Origin: Caulobacteraceae bacterium
GTDB lineage: Bacteria > Pseudomonadota > Alphaproteobacteria > Caulobacterales > Caulobacteraceae
DNA length: 64,000 bases
NCBI GenBank assembly: GCA_947475415.1
Contig: CANJLH010000006.1
Location: 62,001 to 126,000, forward strand
Direction: 5' to 3'
The translations under genes and the position numbers were made by a program. The first letter of the stretch is position 1. Each line of letters begins with the position of its first letter. Under the pieces are notes generated by a model, which searched no databases, was not told the DNA's origin, and saw nothing but the letters and a program-made list of their open reading frames with translations. Positions 1 to 8,964 of this stretch are shown here, in pieces.

Positions 1-787
1 ACTCTGCGGCGATGGCGTCCAGCGTCGCCATGACGCCTTCGCGCAGTTCGCCCTCCATGGCGCTGATCGTCGGTCCCGCGCCGTCGTCGAAGTCGTCATC
101 GTCATCGGCCTCGGCCTTGGCGATGGCCTCGCCGTCCTCGGTCTCCTCGGCGGAGACTTCCTCTTCTTCCTCTTCCTCGTCGGCGGCTGGCGCGGCCAGG
201 GCCTCGGCGGCGGCGGCGTTCTGGCCACCGTAGGTCTGCTCCAGATCGATCACTTCGCGCAGCAGGATACGGCCGGACGCCAGCTCCTCGCGCCAGACCA
301 TGATCGCTTCGAAGGTCAGCGCGCTTTCGCACAGCCCACGGATCATGGTGTCGCGGCCGGCCTCGATGCGCTTGGCGATGGCGATCTCGCCCTCGCGGGA
401 GAGCAGCTCCACCGAGCCCATCTCGCGAAGGTACATCCGCACCGGATCGTCGGTGCGGTCATAGGCCGAGGTGGTGGTGGTCTCCACCACGGTGGTTGAC
501 TCGCGCACGGCCACTTCACCCGCGTCGGCGTCCTCCTCGGCCTCCACCACATTGATGCCCATCTCGTTGAGCATCGCCATGGTGTCCTCGATGGCCTCGG
601 AGGTGACCTCCTCGGACGGAAGAACCTTGTTCAATTCCTCCTGGGTCACATAGCCGCGGGCCTTGGCCTGCTTGATGAACTTTTTGACCGCGGCATCGGT
701 CAAATCCAGCAGCGGACCGTCGCTGACGGGCGCCTCGACGACGACGGTTGCGGAGGTCGCGTCCGCTTCAGCGGTGGTGGTGCTCAT
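1..787 (-). CDS. rpoD: RNA polymerase primary sigma factor RpoD, N-terminal part
   Basis: Housekeeping sigma-70 factor that directs RNA polymerase to most promoters. About 262 codons are visible; the core-binding and DNA-binding regions lie beyond the left edge. The N-terminus has the region 1.1 fold (LTDAAVKKFIKQAKARGYVT) and then region 1.2 near residues 110-145 (DDPVRMYLREMGSVELLSRE), which is diagnostic for primary sigma factors. After that comes a very acidic non-conserved insert (EEEEEE and DDDDD runs). The start at 787 is supported by GGAG seven bases upstream. It lies 76 bp downstream of dnaG on the same strand, as in the classical macromolecular-synthesis operon. Identity is firm; only completeness is limited. 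Confidence 0.96.
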   Translation of the reverse strand, partial: MSTTTAEADATSATVVVEAPVSDGPLLDLTDAAVKKFIKQAKARGYVTQEELNKVLPSEEVTSEAIEDTMAMLNEMGINVVEAEEDADAGEVAVRESTTVVETTTTSAYDRTDDPVRMYLREMGSVELLSREGEIAIAKRIEAGRDTMIRGLCESALTFEAIMVWREELASGRILLREVIDLEQTYGGQNAAAAEALAAPAADEEEEEEEVSAEETEDGEAIAKAEADDDDDFDDGAGPTISAMEGELREGVMATLDAIAAE

Positions 788-863
788 CAATGTCTCCGGA
801 TTCGGCGTGAACCGTCCCATGCAAGGGTCGGGCCGAAGATGGTTAATGACCTGTCGGCGCGCC

Positions 864-2774
864 TTAGTCGGCTTCGCCGGTCCAGATCGAACGGGTTCTG
901 ATCGCTCGCTTCAATGCGTCGCGCTCACCTTTCGTGCGCATGAGGGCCGACGCGCCGGGGCCTGCGCCGGCCAACTCGCGTTTGGCGGCGTTCAGGGACT
1001 CCTCCAGCGCGGCGAGCCGCACGAGTGCGGAAAAGCCGACTGACCACTGTGATCTAGCCATCTCGAGGGAGACATCAGTTTCCAAAAAGGGCGCGCCCGA
1101 TTTCGCAGCGGCCCGGTCGATGTCTGTCATGAGTGCGCTAAATCCGCAGGATGCGAGATGGCGTGCAAGGGCGTCAGTGTCAAGATGCTCTGACTGCAGC
1201 CGCGCACGGATTATTTCCTGAGCGAGCCTGGCCAGCGCAGGATCACCAAACCCGCGGGCGGTGAAATCGTCTTCAAGAAAAGGGTCCAGCACAGGGGGAT
1301 CCGCCAAGACGTACTTGGCCAGCGCCGCGGAAATCGCGTCCGGGACGGATGACAGACGCTTCGCCGCAGCCATGCCTTGGGCGGTGGGCGGGCCGTCGTC
1401 AAAGACGGGAAAGCCCGAGTCGGGGCGCCAGCGGCCCGACCGGCGCGGTTCACGGGCGGTGCGCCGCTGCTGTGGCTCGGACTTTCGCGGAGACAACTGG
1501 TCGAACCGTTCCAGCAGAGCCTCCCGGTAGGCCTGGGCGAGGTCCTTGTCCTCGATGCGCTGGGCCGCCGCCCGCAGCCGCGCCTTCAGGCCCGCGCGCC
1601 GTTCCGGCGTGTCCAGGGGCTCGGCGGCATGTTCGCGGCGGAACAGGGCGTCGACGAATACGGTGGAGGCGGCCAGCTGGCCCTTCAGCGCCGCCGCGCC
1701 ATGTTCGCGCAGCACCTCGTCGGGGTCTTTACCGCCCTCCGCCACAGCGAAGCGGAAAGATTTGCCGGGTCGCAACAGGGGTAGCGCCCGGTCGATGACC
1801 CGACCCCCAGCCTGTTGACCCGCCCGATCGCCATCGAAACACAGGGTCGGTTCGGGATGCAGGCGCCAAAGCATCTCCATCTGCTCCTCGCCCAGCGCCG
1901 TGCCCATGGGCGCAACTGCGGCCAGCCCCGCCCGCTGGCAGGCGATGACGTCCATATAGCCTTCGACGACGACCAGCATCGGCCGCTCGTCGCCCCGCGC
2001 GGCGGCGAGAACCTTGCGCGCCTCAAAGAGGCCATAGAGGTTGCGGCCCTTGTGGAAGACTGAGGTCTCCGGACCATTCAGGTATTTCGCCCGGGCCTGG
2101 GGATCCATCGCACGACCGCCAAAGGAAACCACCCGGCCGCGGGCGTCGGCGATCGGAAAAATGATGCGGTCTCTGAAGCGGTCATAGGGTTGGCCGCCGT
2201 CTTCCGGGGCGATCAACAGGCCGGACTCCACCAGTTCAGTCGGTCGCGCGCCTTTGGCGATTAGGTAATCCTTGAGCGCAGTTCGGCCGGAGGGTGAAAA
2301 TCCCAGGCGAAAGCGGCTCCACTCGCCTTCGGGCAGGCCCCTGCGCTCCAGGTAGGCGCGCGCCTCGCGGCCCACCGGCCGGCGCAACTCCGCCTCGAAC
2401 CACTGGCAGGCGGTCTCCAGCCAGTCCGAGAGGCCCTGGCGCACCTTTTCCTCCGCCGCGCCACGGGGATCGACGGCGGGCAGCGGCACGCCGGCCTCCG
2501 CCGCCAGCCGCTCCACAGCCTCGACGAAGCTGAGGCGTTCGGTCTCCTGCAGGAAACTGATCAGGTCGCCGGTCTTGCCGGAGGAAAAGTCGAAGAACTG
2601 GCCCTTGTCGTCGTTCACATAGAAGGACGGGGTCTTTTCCTTGTTGAAGGGCGACAGGCCCACGAACTCACGGCCCTGCTTGCGCAGCTTCACAGTGCGG
2701 CCGATCACGTCGGAGGCACGCAGCCGCGACTTGATTTCATCCAGGAAGCGTTCGTCGAAGCGCACGACGCCCAT
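864..2774 (-). CDS. dnaG: DNA primase DnaG with a degenerate zinc site
   Basis: Synthesises RNA primers for replication. From the ATG at 2774 the protein has 636 residues; a GTG lies two codons upstream and another three codons downstream. Order: N-terminal CHC2-type domain (about 1-95), catalytic core with TOPRIM (EGYMDV near 270, DGDRAG near 311), and a C-terminal DnaB-interaction region. The four zinc ligands expected as C-x2-H and C-x2-C are replaced: the aligned stretch reads SPFN (S41, N44) and DFSS (D62, S65), although the surrounding KEKTPSF block is intact. The domain therefore probably folds without zinc. It is followed by rpoD 76 bp downstream. Function is certain; the metal-free reading comes from my own alignment. 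Confidence 0.96.
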   Translation of the reverse strand: MGVVRFDERFLDEIKSRLRASDVIGRTVKLRKQGREFVGLSPFNKEKTPSFYVNDDKGQFFDFSSGKTGDLISFLQETERLSFVEAVERLAAEAGVPLPAVDPRGAAEEKVRQGLSDWLETACQWFEAELRRPVGREARAYLERRGLPEGEWSRFRLGFSPSGRTALKDYLIAKGARPTELVESGLLIAPEDGGQPYDRFRDRIIFPIADARGRVVSFGGRAMDPQARAKYLNGPETSVFHKGRNLYGLFEARKVLAAARGDERPMLVVVEGYMDVIACQRAGLAAVAPMGTALGEEQMEMLWRLHPEPTLCFDGDRAGQQAGGRVIDRALPLLRPGKSFRFAVAEGGKDPDEVLREHGAAALKGQLAASTVFVDALFRREHAAEPLDTPERRAGLKARLRAAAQRIEDKDLAQAYREALLERFDQLSPRKSEPQQRRTAREPRRSGRWRPDSGFPVFDDGPPTAQGMAAAKRLSSVPDAISAALAKYVLADPPVLDPFLEDDFTARGFGDPALARLAQEIIRARLQSEHLDTDALARHLASCGFSALMTDIDRAAAKSGAPFLETDVSLEMARSQWSVGFSALVRLAALEESLNAAKRELAGAGPGASALMRTKGERDALKRAIRTRSIWTGEAD

Positions 2775-2952
2775 TAACACGTCCGCCAGCGCGGGGGCAG
2801 TCTCGACCTCGCGCGATTCATCCGCAGGCGCCCGGCCGCCGGGGCGCCTGAATTCCGGGCGTCGGCGAGCAATCCGACGGGACCGCGCACGACCCGGCGC
2901 GACAAGCGGGCCGGCGCCGGCATCCTAGGCTGTGAGTCGATCGGAACGAACT

Positions 2953-4080
2953 ATGGCCTTCGGGAATATCCGCCAGCGTATCAGCGCCTTCGCACACCAG
3001 TTTCGCGGCCGCGCGCTGGCCAGGGCGGAGACCGAGGCGCGAAATGCGCGGGACCGCCTGCGCGACGCCATCGAGGCGATACCAGAGGGTGTGGTCTTCC
3101 TCGACGCCGAGGGGCGCTATGTGCTCTGGAACCGGCGCTATGCGGAGATCTACCATCGCTCCGCGGACCTCTTCCGGCCGGGCGTGCGATTGGCGGATAC
3201 GCTGCGCACCGGCGTGATGCGCGGCGATTATCCGGATGCGGTGGGACGCGAGGCGGCCTGGCTCGATGAACGGCTCGCACGGCTGGCCGACCCAACCGGC
3301 GAGCGTCATGAGCAGCAACTCGCCGACGGCCGCTGGCTGATGATCGAGGAGCGACGCACAAGCGACGGCGGCGTAATCGGTCTTCGGGTCGATATCACCG
3401 ACATCAAAAACCAGGCCGAAGCGCTGCGAATGGCGCTAGGTCGCGCCGAGTCCGCCAGCCGCGCCAAGAGCGAGTTTCTCGCCGACATGAGTCACGAATT
3501 GCGCACGCCGTTGAACGGAGTGCTGGGCCTGGGACAGGCGCTGAGCGGCACGGTCCTTGACCCCCACCAGCGCAGCCTGCTGGAGGACATGCTGGCCGCA
3601 GGTTCGCAGCTTGATCGGCTCGTCACCCGGCTGTTGGCGTTCGACGGTCCGGTTCCGACGCCTGCCGCCTCGCCACCGGCGGTGCGCGAAATTGCGGCGA
3701 ACGAGTCCGTAAAGGTGCTCGTCGTCGACGACAATCCCACCAACATCAAGATCATTGAACTGATGCTCGGCGCCGCGGGCCTCGAGGTCGTGAGCGCCGA
3801 GAACGGGATGGAGGCGATTCGGCAATGGCGGCTGCAGCCCTTCGACGCGGTGCTGATGGATCTGCGAATGCCGGTGCTGGACGGGCTGGCGACCATACGC
3901 GCCATTCGCAAAGAGGAAGCCGAGCGGGCTCTGCCGCGATCGCCAATTCTCGTGCTGTCCGCCAACACTTCCCCCGAGGACATCACCAACAGCGCCGAGG
4001 CTGGCGCGGACGGCCACCTCGGCAAGCCCGTCTCCGCCGACGGGCTGATCGGTGCGATCGCCAGGGCGATAGCCGCCTGA
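2953..4080 (+). CDS. PAS - DHp - receiver protein without a kinase ATPase domain
   Basis: Two-component signalling protein of 375 residues from the ATG; an in-frame GTG at 2932 would add seven. Domains: a PAS-like sensor (about 20-155, with AIEAIPEGVVFLDAEGRYVL), a dimerisation/phosphoacceptor helix pair with His181 in DMSHELRTPLNG, a short proline-rich linker (about 232-252), then a receiver domain with VVDDNP and phospho-acceptor Asp303 (VLMDLRMPVLDG). The HATPase_c domain normally placed between DHp and REC is absent: no N box, no DTGxG, and only about 25 linker residues. It therefore cannot autophosphorylate and may be a phosphorelay intermediate or a partner for another kinase. No transmembrane segment is seen, so it is probably cytoplasmic. 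It stands alone. Confidence 0.85.
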   Translation: MAFGNIRQRISAFAHQFRGRALARAETEARNARDRLRDAIEAIPEGVVFLDAEGRYVLWNRRYAEIYHRSADLFRPGVRLADTLRTGVMRGDYPDAVGREAAWLDERLARLADPTGERHEQQLADGRWLMIEERRTSDGGVIGLRVDITDIKNQAEALRMALGRAESASRAKSEFLADMSHELRTPLNGVLGLGQALSGTVLDPHQRSLLEDMLAAGSQLDRLVTRLLAFDGPVPTPAASPPAVREIAANESVKVLVVDDNPTNIKIIELMLGAAGLEVVSAENGMEAIRQWRLQPFDAVLMDLRMPVLDGLATIRAIRKEEAERALPRSPILVLSANTSPEDITNSAEAGADGHLGKPVSADGLIGAIARAIAA

Positions 4081-4088
4081 CGCCGGGA

Positions 4089-4868
4089 TCAATGCCAAAA
4101 TCGGAAGGCTTCGTAGCCCATGACCACCCAGTCGCGCGGCACGCCGATGATGTCCGAGATGGAAATCGCCGTTTTGAAGAGCTCGTCGTTGGCGCCTGAG
4201 GATGTCAGCAGCAGGAGGACGAAGCCCATGAACAGCAGGTTCTCCCATCGGCGGATCCGCTTGGTCAACGCACCGGGGAGATACGGCCGCAGCGCGCCAT
4301 AACCGTCGAGACCGGGTACGGGCAGAAGGTTGATGACCAGGGCGGTCGCCTGAAGGAAGGCCAGGAACGCCAGGGCGGCGGGTAGCGCCGTGGACGGCGT
4401 GAACGCCCGGGCGAGCGCGATGCAGACGCTCAACACCACCAGCACCGCCGCCGTCGCCGCGGGACCGGCTAGGGACGAGGCCGAGCGCCAGGCGCGGCTG
4501 CGCATCAGGTCCTGTCGCAGGTAGACCGCACCGCCCGGCAGGCCGATGCCGCCGATGGCCACCACGATCAGCGGGATGACGAGACTGGTGGCCGAGTTGA
4601 TATATCGGGCAGGATCCAGGGTCAGGTAGCCCTTGGACGCCACCGTGTGGTCGCCGCCCAGGTAGCCCACATAGGCGTGGCCGAATTCATGGGCCATCAC
4701 CGACAGCAACCAGCCCAACAGCACGAATACGAAGGTAAGCAACCCTCGGAGCGGATCATAGACCGCGAGCGCGCCGCCGGCCGCCAGCCAGGCCGCAAGG
4801 ATCACCAGCGCCGTGGTGCTGATGCGGCGAGGGTTTGCGGCGCGGGCGGCATTGGCGGAGGCGGTCAT
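4089..4868 (-). CDS. Site-2-protease-type (M50) membrane metallopeptidase
   Basis: Predicted integral-membrane zinc peptidase of 259 residues with about six hydrophobic segments. The zinc-binding HExxH appears as MAHEFGHAYVG (His near 59 and 63) and the second M50 motif as NLLPVPGLDGYG near 183, which supplies the third ligand Asp. Such proteins cut substrates inside the membrane or are housekeeping rhomboid/S2P relatives; there is no PDZ domain, so it is the short type rather than RseP. The start at 4868 was chosen over an upstream frame extension of 22 low-complexity residues. It converges on the PAS-receiver gene with an 8-bp gap. Substrate unknown. Confidence 0.8.
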   Translation of the reverse strand: MTASANAARAANPRRISTTALVILAAWLAAGGALAVYDPLRGLLTFVFVLLGWLLSVMAHEFGHAYVGYLGGDHTVASKGYLTLDPARYINSATSLVIPLIVVAIGGIGLPGGAVYLRQDLMRSRAWRSASSLAGPAATAAVLVVLSVCIALARAFTPSTALPAALAFLAFLQATALVINLLPVPGLDGYGALRPYLPGALTKRIRRWENLLFMGFVLLLLTSSGANDELFKTAISISDIIGVPRDWVVMGYEAFRFWH

Positions 4869-5006
4869 CGGCCGCGATCCTAGCACGCCCGCACGACAGG
4901 GCGAGGTTCTGGTAGCGCCCACCCGCCCCCGCATTGACCCGAACCGCGCAACTGACTACCTACGCGGCCGTTTATCCGCCCGTCCCTCATTCCCTCGGAG
5001 CCTGCC

Positions 5007-6179
5007 ATGAGCCGCGACCTCCTGCCCGGCGTGACCGGGGTGCTGGCCCTGGCGGACGGCACGGTGCTGCAGGGCCTGGGCGTAGGCGCCGTGGGCAAGG
5101 CTGTTGGCGAGGTGTGTTTCAACACCGCCATGACCGGTTACCAGGAGATCCTCACCGATCCGTCCTACATGGCCCAGGTTGTGGCCTTCACTTTCCCTCA
5201 CGTTGGAAATGTCGGAACCAACGTGGAGGATCTGGAACAGATTTCCGGGTCGGCGGCGACCGCAGCCCGGGGCGCCATCTTCCGCGACCTGCCGACTCCG
5301 CCGGCCAACTGGCGTTCCAACGTCGACTTGCCCACCTGGATGAGCCGCCGCGGCGTTGTGGGGCTTGCCGGGGTCGACACCCGTGCGCTGACCCGCCGCA
5401 TTCGCGAAACCGGCATGCCGCATGCGGTGATCGCCCATGACCCTGACGGCCGTTTCGACCTGGACGCTCTATTGGCCGAGGCCGCGGGCTGGAGCGGCAT
5501 TGTCGGCCTGGACCTGGCCAAGGACGCCACCTGTTTGCAACCGTTCACCTGGGACGAAGCCCTGTGGGACTGGCCGGAGGGCTACGGCCGCTGCAAGGCT
5601 GGCAAATATGAGGTGGTGGTGCTGGACTATGGGGTCAAGCGCAACATCCTGCGCGCGCTCGCATCCATCGGCGCGAAGGTGACCGTACTACCGGCGAGCA
5701 CCAGCGCCGAAGACGTGTTGGCGCGCAAGCCGGATGGTGTGCTGCTGTCCAACGGACCGGGTGACCCGGCGGCCACCGGCGAATACGCCGTGCCGGAAAT
5801 CAAGAAGCTGGTTGCCAGTGGCACGCCGGTGTTCGGAATCTGCCTGGGCCACCAGATGCTGGCCCTGGCCCTGGGCGCGCGTACCGTGAAGATGGACCAG
5901 GGTCACCATGGGGCGAACCATCCGGTGAAGGACCTGACCACCGGCAAGGTGGAGATCGTCTCCATGAACCACGGCTTCACCGTGGACCGCGACAGCCTGC
6001 CCGAGGGGGTGAGCGAAACGCATGTGTCGCTGTTCGACGGCACCAATGCCGGTCTGGCGCTGAAGGACCGTCCGGTGTTTTCGGTGCAACACCACCCAGA
6101 GGCCTCACCGGGCCCGACGGATTCACTCTACATCTTCGATCGCTTCGCCGGCCTGATGGACCAGCGCAAGCAGGCCTGA
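5007..6179 (+). CDS. carA: Carbamoyl-phosphate synthase small (glutaminase) subunit CarA
   Basis: Hydrolyses glutamine and passes ammonia to CarB for carbamoyl phosphate, which feeds pyrimidines and arginine. It has 390 residues, the usual size. The N-terminal CPSase small-chain domain is followed by a class I glutamine amidotransferase with nucleophile Cys279 in GICLGHQM and the His363/Glu365 pair in [10 protein letters not shown] Shine-Dalgarno-like CTCGGAG precedes the ATG. The partner carB starts 4 kb downstream on the same strand, with six unrelated genes between them, so the two are not one simple operon here. Confidence 0.98.
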   Translation: MSRDLLPGVTGVLALADGTVLQGLGVGAVGKAVGEVCFNTAMTGYQEILTDPSYMAQVVAFTFPHVGNVGTNVEDLEQISGSAATAARGAIFRDLPTPPANWRSNVDLPTWMSRRGVVGLAGVDTRALTRRIRETGMPHAVIAHDPDGRFDLDALLAEAAGWSGIVGLDLAKDATCLQPFTWDEALWDWPEGYGRCKAGKYEVVVLDYGVKRNILRALASIGAKVTVLPASTSAEDVLARKPDGVLLSNGPGDPAATGEYAVPEIKKLVASGTPVFGICLGHQMLALALGARTVKMDQGHHGANHPVKDLTTGKVEIVSMNHGFTVDRDSLPEGVSETHVSLFDGTNAGLALKDRPVFSVQHHPEASPGPTDSLYIFDRFAGLMDQRKQA

Positions 6180-6187
6180 AGGCGGGT

Positions 6188-6217
6188 GGGGCCGGCCCCG
6201 GGGAGAAGACCGGCCCC
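6188..6217. terminator. GC-rich hairpin between carA and the fasciclin gene
   Basis: Inverted repeat GGGGCCGG...CCGGCCCC with a 14-base loop, lying between two convergent stop codons. There is no run of T on either side, so it is a weak or factor-assisted terminator at best. Confidence 0.4.
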
Positions 6218-6227
6218 GTTCACGGCG

Positions 6228-6812
6228 TTACGGCATCAACACCGTGTCGACCACATGGATCACGCCGTTGGACTGATTGACGTTGGCGATGGTCACCCTG
6301 GCCGATCCGCCCTTGGCGTCCCAGATCCACAAGGCGCCGCCCTTGGCCGCCACCGTGAGGGTCTCGCCCTGGGCGGTGGTCAGCGTCGCCTTGCCGCCAC
6401 CGGCCTTGACCTTGGCCATCAGGTCTGTCGACGACAGCCGGCCAGGCACCACGTGATAGGTGAGGATCTTGGTCAGGGTCGCCTTGTTTTCCGGCTTCAC
6501 CAGTGTTTCCACCGTCCCGGCCGGCAACTTTCCGAATGCGGCGTTAGTCGGGGCGAACACCGTGAACGGACCAGGCCCGGACAGGGTGTCCACCAGGTCA
6601 GCCGCCTTGACCGCGGCCACCAGGGTGGTGTGGTCCTTGGAGTTGACCGCATTCTGAATGATGTTTTTTGTCGGGTACATCGGCGCGCCGCCCACCATAA
6701 CGGCGTGCTGCATGGATGACTTCATCATTGCATCCGCAGCATTTGTAGTATTAGCGACGCCTGCAAAAATCATCACGCCCGCGATCGCGCAGGCCATAAC
6801 TTTATTTGACAT
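6228..6812 (-). CDS. Secreted fasciclin (FAS1) domain protein
   Basis: 194 residues from the ATG at 6812. A signal peptide is evident (positively charged start, hydrophobic core MACAIAGVMIFAGVA, then Ala-rich cleavage site TNAADA). The rest is one FAS1 domain of about 135 residues with the typical blocks TLVAAVKAADLVDTLSG, FTVFAPTNAAFGKLP and LTYHVVPG, ending in GVIHVVDTVLMP. FAS1 domains act in adhesion and cell-surface contacts. It lies 88 bp downstream of the anti-sigma gene on the same strand. Mycobacterium SigK/RskA controls the FAS1 proteins MPT70/MPT83, so control by the neighbouring sigma factor is a reasonable inference. Confidence 0.9.
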   Translation of the reverse strand: MSNKVMACAIAGVMIFAGVANTTNAADAMMKSSMQHAVMVGGAPMYPTKNIIQNAVNSKDHTTLVAAVKAADLVDTLSGPGPFTVFAPTNAAFGKLPAGTVETLVKPENKATLTKILTYHVVPGRLSSTDLMAKVKAGGGKATLTTAQGETLTVAAKGGALWIWDAKGGSARVTIANVNQSNGVIHVVDTVLMP

Positions 6813-6900
6813 ATTGCAAGTCCCTAGGTGATCCAAAACGTCTTGATCGACGCCAAAGGAGAAACGGGGACAGTTTCCGACTGGATGCAGGTTTCTGAAA

Positions 6901-7608
6901 TTATATTTTGGTCAGAATGCCCTTGGCGGCGACTGGACCCGATGGCCCGTCCTTGGTCGACCCGCCCGGCGGCTCGATGGACACCGCCAAGGCCGCGCCG
7001 GCCTCCACCATCGGCGCCAGGCTCTCGGCCATGGGCATGCGGTGGGATGCCCCGGGCTCGACCAATCCCAAAGATCGCGGCTTGCCGTCGGCGGGGATCA
7101 GCCACAGTTCATGCACATGCACCGGATCGGCGCCGGGCCTGGCCAGGGAGGTGATGATCAGCGCCTTGCGGTCGGGGTCATAGGCGGCCACGAACATCGG
7201 CGCGCCGTCGCCCTGCAGGCTGGCGTTGAGCAGTACGCCGGGCTGCGGCCGGATCACGGTCGGCGGCTGGTTCACCGCCAGAACGGCGATGGCGAGGCAG
7301 GCCGCCGCCAGGGCCATGGCGGCGCCCGACACCCCCTGCCAGAAACGCAGCCGGCGCGTTAGCATGGCGTTATCGTTGGCCGGCAAACCGCGCTCAATGC
7401 GGCCCCACAGACCCGCGGGCGCAGAAGCGGGCGCGATCTCGCCCGCCAGGGGGGCGAGCCGCACCCGCCAGGCCGCCACGAGCGCCGCAAAGGCGGGGTC
7501 GGCGGCCATCCGCGCCTCCGCCGCAGCGCGAGCCTGCATATCCAGCACGCCCAAGGCGTGCTCGGCCGCAACCGCTTCGGTCTCGGGGAGTTCGGGATCG
7601 CCGCTCAT
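6901..7608 (-). CDS. RskA-type transmembrane anti-sigma factor
   Basis: 235 residues. The N-terminal cytoplasmic part carries the anti-sigma signature ALGVLDMQARAAAEARMAAD. It is followed by a single transmembrane helix near residues 90-115 (VSGAAMALAAACLAIAVLAV) and a periplasmic RskA C-terminal domain (HVHELWLIPADGKPRSLG). It would hold the upstream ECF sigma factor inactive at the membrane until the periplasmic part is signalled or cut. The ATG at 7608 overlaps the sigma stop codon as ATGA, which indicates translational coupling and so an anti-sigma made in step with its sigma; a GTG four codons upstream is a less likely start. Confidence 0.9.
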   Translation of the reverse strand: MSGDPELPETEAVAAEHALGVLDMQARAAAEARMAADPAFAALVAAWRVRLAPLAGEIAPASAPAGLWGRIERGLPANDNAMLTRRLRFWQGVSGAAMALAAACLAIAVLAVNQPPTVIRPQPGVLLNASLQGDGAPMFVAAYDPDRKALIITSLARPGADPVHVHELWLIPADGKPRSLGLVEPGASHRMPMAESLAPMVEAGAALAVSIEPPGGSTKDGPSGPVAAKGILTKI

Positions 7609-8207
7609 GGCTCCAGACACCCTCGCAGTTTCAACAGGCCTCGCCGGATCCAGCTCTTGACCGTTCCTAGGGGCGTATTCAGGCGATCAGCCAGGGCCTC
7701 ATAGGTGACGCCTTCGAAGAAGGCCGTGCGGATCACGTCCGCCGTGCGCGCATCCAGTTCGTCTAGACACCTATGCAGCGCCGCGGTGTCCTGGCTCTGT
7801 TCCATCAGGGCCGAGGCCAGGGGCGCAGGATCCGGCGCGATGACGTCCTCCACCGGCGCGGCATAGGCCAGCGGCCCGCGCGCCCGAAGCCGGTCGATGG
7901 CGCGGTTGCGTGCGATGGTCGCCAACCAAGCCATCGGGCTCGCGCGAGCCGTCTCATAGCGGTCCGCCCGGCGCCAGATGGTAAGATAGACTTCCTGCAA
8001 CACGTCCTCGGCCTCGTCGCGACGGGAGAGGATACGCAGGCAGACGCCAAAAAGCTTCGCCGAGGTCGCGTCATAGAGCCGCTTCAATGCGCCGCGGTCA
8101 CCCGCGGCGATGCGGGTCAACATTTCGACCAGGGGGTCATCAGCGGCCAAGGGTCGCTCCGTTCCGACATCCACGGCGAAGCTGCCTCGCCCGGCGTCGG
8201 GGGACAA
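7605..8207 (-). CDS. ECF sigma factor (SigK/RskA-linked type)
   Basis: 200-residue extracytoplasmic-function sigma factor with region 2 ([20 protein letters not shown], and [15 protein letters not shown]) and region 4 ([14 protein letters not shown], then [17 protein letters not shown]). It redirects RNA polymerase when its partner anti-sigma releases it. The frame opens at a TTG (8207); an in-frame ATG at 8123 would remove 28 residues before region 2 and lacks a clear ribosome site. It lies 13 bp downstream of the cupin gene and overlaps the anti-sigma gene. Pairing with an RskA-type anti-sigma and a FAS1 gene matches the SigK family arrangement known in actinobacteria. Confidence 0.92.
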   Translation of the reverse strand: MSPDAGRGSFAVDVGTERPLAADDPLVEMLTRIAAGDRGALKRLYDATSAKLFGVCLRILSRRDEAEDVLQEVYLTIWRRADRYETARASPMAWLATIARNRAIDRLRARGPLAYAAPVEDVIAPDPAPLASALMEQSQDTAALHRCLDELDARTADVIRTAFFEGVTYEALADRLNTPLGTVKSWIRRGLLKLRGCLEP

Positions 8208-8220
8208 GCCCCCTCCCGCG

Positions 8221-8655
8221 TCAGGGCGCCTTGCGCACCATATTGCCCTGCCCGGGCGGGGTCTGGTCGATGACCAGCAGGCTGGCGGGCTTACCGTCCA
8301 TGGCCCAGGCCTTGTGCCACTGGTCGATGGGGTCGACAGTGAATTCGCCCGCCTTGAGCTCCGAGGTGAGTCCAGTGTCCAGGTTCACCGCCTTCAGGCG
8401 GCCGGAAATCACATAGGCATAGCGAGGATAGGGATGCTTGTGGATCGGCAACACGCCGCCCGCCGGCAGGTCAGTGCGCGTGACAGTAACCGTCACCGGC
8501 CCCTGGGGCAGCGTGATCGGTTGGCCCGACAACGTCGTCGTCGCGACCCCGACTGGCGTGGATACCGGCCCGGGGGGATCGGCGGCGCTGGCGGCGGATG
8601 CGCAGAACGCGAGAGCGGCGATGGCGGCGGCGAGGCGGATCGGTTCGGGCTTCAT
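8221..8655 (-). CDS. Exported cupin-fold protein
   Basis: 144 residues: a signal peptide ([20 protein letters not shown]) and one cupin barrel. Cupin motif 1 is seen in [20 protein letters not shown], with the His-x-His metal ligands, and motif 2 in [13 protein letters not shown]. The ligand and activity are unknown; it may be a periplasmic metal-binding or sensor cupin. It is the first gene of the minus-strand unit cupin - sigma - anti-sigma - fasciclin, with a 13-bp gap to the sigma gene. It could therefore feed into the sigma/anti-sigma signal, which is inference from position only. Confidence 0.82.
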   Translation of the reverse strand: MKPEPIRLAAAIAALAFCASAASAADPPGPVSTPVGVATTTLSGQPITLPQGPVTVTVTRTDLPAGGVLPIHKHPYPRYAYVISGRLKAVNLDTGLTSELKAGEFTVDPIDQWHKAWAMDGKPASLLVIDQTPPGQGNMVRKAP

Positions 8656-8794
8656 CAGTCCAGAATGGCGCCGAACGGCTTCGTCTTGAACCCCCTTCGG
8701 CAGCTTTCAGGCCATCGTCGAAACCGGTCGGAAAAGGTAAATTATTCCTTTCAGACCAATCCGTTGCGGAACGCCATAAATTTTGCTCAGCGCA

Positions 8795-8823
8795 TTGCGC
8801 AGCCGCCAAATTCCAACTACGAT
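8795..8823 (+). promoter_or_regulatory. Candidate promoter for the cold-shock gene
   Basis: TTGCGC and TACGAT are separated by 17 bp and point toward the cold-shock gene. Transcription starting near 8830 would give a 5' leader of about 135 bases. A long structured leader is typical of cold-shock mRNAs. Not tested; the hexamers are common enough for chance matches. Confidence 0.4.
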
Positions 8824-8964
8824 GGCGGCATCGAACTCGTAAGGTTCGGGCGTCTTTCCTCGTCCCCACACCGGACGCCGGACCTGCCTTCCGTTCCTTC
8901 GCGATCTTTGGTCAGCCGTGTGAATGCTTGCGCGGTTGGAATCTATCGAAGGAAATATACCTCT

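Noticed and set aside
6840-6900. ECF sigma promoter GCATCC-N16-CGTTTC before the fasciclin gene
   Set aside because: One weak match with no second copy before the sigma unit itself; not listed as a feature.
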